From: Betaproteobacteria bacterium
GTDB taxonomy: Bacteria > Pseudomonadota > Gammaproteobacteria > Burkholderiales > CAIKXV01
Reading direction: 5' to 3'
Assembly: GCA_947458265.1 (NCBI GenBank)
Contig: CANGYF010000006.1
Coordinates: 163,605 to 227,604 of the forward strand
DNA: 64,000 bases
Below the pieces are notes generated by a model that made no database searches, had not been told where the DNA came from, and saw nothing but the letters and a program-made list of their open reading frames with translations. Of this stretch, positions 60,022 to 64,000 are shown piece by piece (within the stretch, counting starts at the first letter, position 1; every line of letters begins with the position of its first letter). Both the position numbers and the translations under genes were made by a program.

Positions 60022-61440
60022 TCAGCTGCGATTGTAAGTGTCTTCGAAGCGGACGATGTCGTCCTCGCCCAGGTAGGTGCCCGACTGGACCTCGATCAGT
60101 TCGAGCGGGATGCGACCGGGATTTTCCAGGCGGTGCTTCACGCCCAGCGGAATGAAGGTCGACTCGTTCTCGGTAAGCATCACGACATCTTCACCGCGGG
60201 TGACGCGCGCAGTACCGCGCACGACGATCCAGTGCTCCGCTCGGTGGTGGTGCATCTGCATCGAAAGCTTCGCGCCGGGATTGACGGTGATGCGCTTGAC
60301 CTGGAACCGGTCGCCGGTATCGACCGACTCGTAGGTGCCCCACGGACGGTGCACCCTGCGGTGGATCACGCCCTCGGTGCGCTTCTGGCTCTTCAGCTTG
60401 TCGACGATCTTGCGCACGCCCTGCACGCTCTCGCGATGCGAAACGAGGATGGCATCAGGCGTCTCGACCACGACGATGCCATCGACGCCGATCGCGGTGA
60501 CCAGCCGGCTCTCCGAGTAGAAGTAGCTGTTGCTGACATCCTCGAGTACCGTCTGGCCTTCGGTGACGTTGCCATCGGCATCCTTGACGCCGACGTCCCA
60601 CAGCGCCTTCCAGGAACCGAGGTCGGACCAGTCGTAGTCGACCGGTCGCACGGCGGCGAGCGAGGTGTGCTCCAGCACTGCATAGTCGACCGAGTTCGAC
60701 GGGCAGCGCTCGAGCGCCGCCTGCGACAGGCGGGTGAAGTCGAGGTCACGCTGGCCTTCCGACAGGGCCTCGCGACAGGCGGCCAGCATCGCTGGCTGCA
60801 GCCGCTCGAGTTCAGACAGGAACACCTTGGCCGGGAACAGGAACATGCCGCTGTTCCAGAAGTAGCTGCCTTCGGCGACAAAGCGCTCGGCACGGGCCAG
60901 GTCGGGCTTCTCTATGAATTTCGCCACGGCGCTGCAGGCATCGTCGCCTGCCAGCGGCGTGCCGCAGGCGATGTATCCGTAGCCAGTCTCGGCCCAGCGC
61001 GGACGGATGCCGAAGGTCACGAGATGGCCGGCGCGCGCCGCGGGTACCGCCGCCATTACTTCTGCGCGGAACGCCGCAGCATCAGCGATCAGGTGGTCGG
61101 ACGGCAGTACAAGCATAAGGCCGGCGGGATCCTGCGCGACGATGCTGAGCGCTGCGACCGCGATCGCCGGGGCGGTATTGCGGCCCACTGGCTCGAGGAT
61201 GATGTCGCGCGCCTGGACATCGATCTCCTGCAGTTGCTGGGCGATCAGGAAACGGTGGTCATTGTTTGCGAGGATCGTCGGCGCGCAGGAATCCGCAAGC
61301 CCGACGGTGCGCAGGACCGTCGCCTGCAGCAGGCTGTGGTCGCCATGGAACTTGAGGAACTGCTTCGGCAGCGCCTCCCGCGACAGCGGCCATAGACGGG
61401 TGCCCGAACCACCGGACAGGACCACCGGATGAATGCTCAT
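60022..61440 (-). CDS. manC: mannose-1-phosphate guanylyltransferase/mannose-6-phosphate isomerase
   Basis: [71 protein letters not shown]. Confidence 0.96.
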   Translation of the reverse strand: MSIHPVVLSGGSGTRLWPLSREALPKQFLKFHGDHSLLQATVLRTVGLADSCAPTILANNDHRFLIAQQLQEIDVQARDIILEPVGRNTAPAIAVAALSIVAQDPAGLMLVLPSDHLIADAAAFRAEVMAAVPAARAGHLVTFGIRPRWAETGYGYIACGTPLAGDDACSAVAKFIEKPDLARAERFVAEGSYFWNSGMFLFPAKVFLSELERLQPAMLAACREALSEGQRDLDFTRLSQAALERCPSNSVDYAVLEHTSLAAVRPVDYDWSDLGSWKALWDVGVKDADGNVTEGQTVLEDVSNSYFYSESRLVTAIGVDGIVVVETPDAILVSHRESVQGVRKIVDKLKSQKRTEGVIHRRVHRPWGTYESVDTGDRFQVKRITVNPGAKLSMQMHHHRAEHWIVVRGTARVTRGEDVVMLTENESTFIPLGVKHRLENPGRIPLELIEVQSGTYLGEDDIVRFEDTYNRS

Positions 61441-61805
61441 GTACAAACCTCGGCTGGTTAGGAATCCTGCATGTCTGCAACTGCCGCCCGATCGCTGGCG
61501 CGGCCAGCCTGCCGGCGTACGGCTGCAGGCATCGACACAGGGGTGCAGAGTCTACGGCGCGGCACGTGCACGTGTACGTGGATGATCGCACTGCACCGAA
61601 GTCCGGTGCACGAGTACGCATCATGCACGGCCGACCCGGACGGGTTGTCCATCTTGCCTTTGACTCGTGTTGAATGACGCCGGAACCATACCAACCTTTC
61701 GCGACTGCACGACTACACGAACGCACGACTGCACGATGGCGTCGTGCGAAGCCGGCACGACGTGCAACGGCAACCACAATCAAGGAACATGCCTGGAGGA
61801 TTGAC

Positions 61806-61832
61806 GGAAAAAAATCGCCCCTGCGGGGCGAT
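61806..61832 (-). terminator. Rho-independent terminator for the PEP-CTERM gene
   Basis: minus strand reads ATCGCCCC GCA GGGGCGAT TTTTTT. Confidence 0.85.
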
Positions 61833-61915
61833 CCTGATGATGCAGTCGCAGCGCGCGGATAGCGCGCCCCTTGGGCAGGGTCGGGCAGATGCCGGTACCG
61901 TGCGTGCGCCTGTGG

Positions 61916-62686
61916 TCAGGCGTTGCGACGACGACGAGCCGTCCAGAGCCCGACAAGCAGACCGGTGCCCAGCAGCGCGGCACTCGGCGGCACCGGGACG
62001 ACGGTGATGAAGTCCTGACTGCCCAAGGCCGGGTTCCCCCGGACGCTGGTCAGCGCGACCAGCTGCGCGGCGGTGCCGGTCGAGGTGAACGAGAGGTAGG
62101 TCGCGGCAAACCCGTCCGTGCCATCAATCTCGTCGGATACATTGGTGTTCAACCGGAAGCCGCCCGCCGACAGCGAATAGGCATTGCCGGGCAACTCGTG
62201 TACCACTTCCCAGATCGCCAGCTGCATCGCGACGGTCTTCGCGGTGCTGGTGAAGCTGTCGGCAAAGCGGCCATCGCCCAGCATCCTGGTCAGGTCATTC
62301 GCCTTGCCGATACCCATGCCGATGCCGCCGTTGATGCTGTTCGGCGCAGATGCGACGACAACCTTGCTGTAGTTGCTGTACTGCGTGCCGAAGGCGAAGG
62401 TCTGGGCCAGTTCGATGCAATAGGAGAGGAACGGGTTGCTCGACAGGTTCGCCTGCTCGGGGCTGTAGAAACCGCTGAAGCCCCCTGCGTTGACGTTCTG
62501 CACCACGTTGTCGGGGCGGGTGACCTGTACCGCCAATGAACTGTTCGCGAAGCTGAACTGCCTGAGGTAGTCGGCATGTGTCGGTGCGCTCGCCACCAGC
62601 CCACCCAGACCGATGACGACACCTGAGGCAGCGGTTGCAAGGCGGCTTCGAAGGCCGGGCGTACCGTGTTCGAGTTTGTCGGGCAT
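61916..62686 (-). CDS. PEP-CTERM sorting domain protein with putative Cys-Gln thioester motifs
   Basis: signal peptide; SYCIELAQTF (Cys90) and VAMQLAIWEVVHE (Gln155); C-terminal VPVPPSAALLGTGLLVGLWTARRRRNA. Confidence 0.88.
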   Translation of the reverse strand: MPDKLEHGTPGLRSRLATAASGVVIGLGGLVASAPTHADYLRQFSFANSSLAVQVTRPDNVVQNVNAGGFSGFYSPEQANLSSNPFLSYCIELAQTFAFGTQYSNYSKVVVASAPNSINGGIGMGIGKANDLTRMLGDGRFADSFTSTAKTVAMQLAIWEVVHELPGNAYSLSAGGFRLNTNVSDEIDGTDGFAATYLSFTSTGTAAQLVALTSVRGNPALGSQDFITVVPVPPSAALLGTGLLVGLWTARRRRNA

Positions 62687-62744
62687 CAGTAACTCCAGAT
62701 GGGTTGGCGCAGCGAAGGGACGAACGAACAGAATTTCCACATGC

Positions 62745-63617
62745 TTACCGACGACGACCGTTCGAGGAACCAAGGATGCGCAGCGCGATCGCCTTGCCGA
62801 CGGCCTGTGCGCGATTGTTGGCACCGAGCTTGCGCAGGATGCGCTGCACGTGGTTCTTCACGGTCAAGGGGCTGATCACGAGTTCAGCAGCGATCTCGAC
62901 GTTGTTCTTGCCATGCTGCACCAGCTCGAGGATGCTCACCTCGCGATCCGAGAGCAGGCCAGGTCCCGCCGCCTCGCCGCCTTCCTGGTCGCTGGCCGAA
63001 ACCCGGATCAGCGCGGTATGGAGGTAGGGCACCAGCAGTTCCAGCAAGTACGCGATATGGGTTGGTCGGTCCGTCGGTACGCCGAAGAAGTAGAACTGGC
63101 TGCCGGGGGCCTTGTTGTGGTCCAGCACACCGTGAACCGCACAGGCGCGCAGCCCGAGGCGCATGAGTTCCGAGTTGAACGGCACGTAGCGTTCGCTGCT
63201 CGGGACCAGGACGAGCGGCCGTGCACCACTGCGTAACCAGGTTTCGCCGAGATCCGAGATCAACCCCTTGCCTTCGGCACAGATCTCCTGCAGTACCTCG
63301 TTCGGGATAGGCGAACTGCTGAAGTGATCGATCAGTAGCGCGTTACCTCCGCCATCGATCAGCGTGCACACCAGTAGCCGATGCGGCAACACCGTCTGGA
63401 ACTCGCCTTCCAGCCAGCGGAACATCTGGTTGCGCCGTCGCACATCGACGGCCGACGCGATCGCGCGCAGGAACCGCAGCTGTTCGATCTGGTTCAAGGA
63501 AGGGAGTTCAGGGCTGCGATAACCAGACCCTGGCCGGTAATCGCGCCCGTTTCCGATCGATTTCGGCGCTCCGGCTTCAAGCCATCGAGGGGTTTGCTCG
63601 TACACGGTCGTGCGCAT
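62745..63617 (-). CDS. epsA: LuxR family regulator, EpsA-like (exosortase/exopolysaccharide-associated)
   Basis: C-terminal LLSDREVSILELVQHGKNNVEIAAELVISPLTVKNHVQRILRKLGANNRAQAVGKAI; N-terminal domain resembles EpsA. Confidence 0.8.
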   Translation of the reverse strand: MRTTVYEQTPRWLEAGAPKSIGNGRDYRPGSGYRSPELPSLNQIEQLRFLRAIASAVDVRRRNQMFRWLEGEFQTVLPHRLLVCTLIDGGGNALLIDHFSSSPIPNEVLQEICAEGKGLISDLGETWLRSGARPLVLVPSSERYVPFNSELMRLGLRACAVHGVLDHNKAPGSQFYFFGVPTDRPTHIAYLLELLVPYLHTALIRVSASDQEGGEAAGPGLLSDREVSILELVQHGKNNVEIAAELVISPLTVKNHVQRILRKLGANNRAQAVGKAIALRILGSSNGRRR

Positions 63618-63818
63618 GCTCCATTGGGCAGGTTGCACAGGAAAAGTCGCTACAACCGTGCGCAAACGCCATGCCCGCCATATGGAATCATGTGTTGACG
63701 CGACAATGAAGGAACCGGCACACGTTCGCAGTGTGCAAATTGTCCGTGCAACCCCGCGTTGGGAAGCGAACGTAGCTGTCGCTGCGGCGCGACACCACGT
63801 CAGGCGACACCAGAAACG

Positions 63819-63850
63819 AAAACGCCCCGATCGGGAGACCGGGGCGTTGT
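63819..63850 (-). terminator. rRNA operon terminator
   Basis: ACGCCCCGATCGGGAGACCGGGGCGT hairpin just 3' of 5S on the minus strand, followed by T-rich tract. Confidence 0.75.
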
Positions 63851-63887
63851 GGTCAGGGGCCTGGATGAGGCGCCTGAGGAGGGGAGT

Positions 63888-64000
63888 CTGACGATGACCT
63901 ACTTTCACGCGAAAAAGATCGCACTATCATCGGCGCTGGAGCGTTTCACGGTCCTGTTCGGGATGGGAAGGGGTGGTTCCACTCCGCTATGGTCGTCAGA
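63888..64000 (-). rRNA. rrf: 5S ribosomal RNA, at window edge
   Basis: minus strand TCTGACGACCATAGCGGAGTGGAACCACCCCTTCCCATCCCGAACAGGACCGTGAAACGCTCCAGCGCCGATGATAGTGC...GTGAAAGTAGGTCATCGTCAGA. Confidence 0.95.

Overview
GC-rich (apparently betaproteobacterial) chromosomal window, almost fully coding. It runs from the 3' end of a BMP-type ABC transporter permease to a 5S rRNA on the minus strand at the right edge. Recognisable blocks: a catabolic/transport cluster (BMP-type ABC transporter, maleylacetoacetate isomerase-like GST, CocE/NonD hydrolase, HIBADH-like dehydrogenase, amidohydrolase); iorAB-like molybdenum hydroxylase with an Ldh-type oxidoreductase; typA; the dacC-dat-DUF493-lipB-lipA neighbourhood; hsp20, argB, HAD nucleotidase, slmA; moeB-ctpA-envC-gpmI; rhodanese-grxC-secB-SH3-gpsA; trmL; glyQS-gmhB-plsC-ygjP; lptM-lysA; galU-manC; a PEP-CTERM protein with an EpsA-like LuxR regulator. 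Best leads for something unusual: (1) a SET-domain lysine methyltransferase whose N-terminal tail is itself histone-H1-like, plus a separate 62-aa H1-like repeat protein about 34 kb away, suggesting a bacterial chromatin writer/substrate pair; (2) a PEP-CTERM protein with the Cys (YCIE) and Gln (QLAIW) motifs of thioester adhesin domains; (3) a DUF1190 / ATP-grasp (glutathionylspermidine synthase-like) / DUF350 module of unresolved function; (4) a rearrangement scar with a VirB6/TrbL-like remnant, a CTG microsatellite and a second copy of the 3' end of the nearby iron permease gene; (5) an apparent MSHA-type pilus remnant (GspF/MshG C-terminal stub plus pilin). All family calls come from reading the translations; no database search was run.
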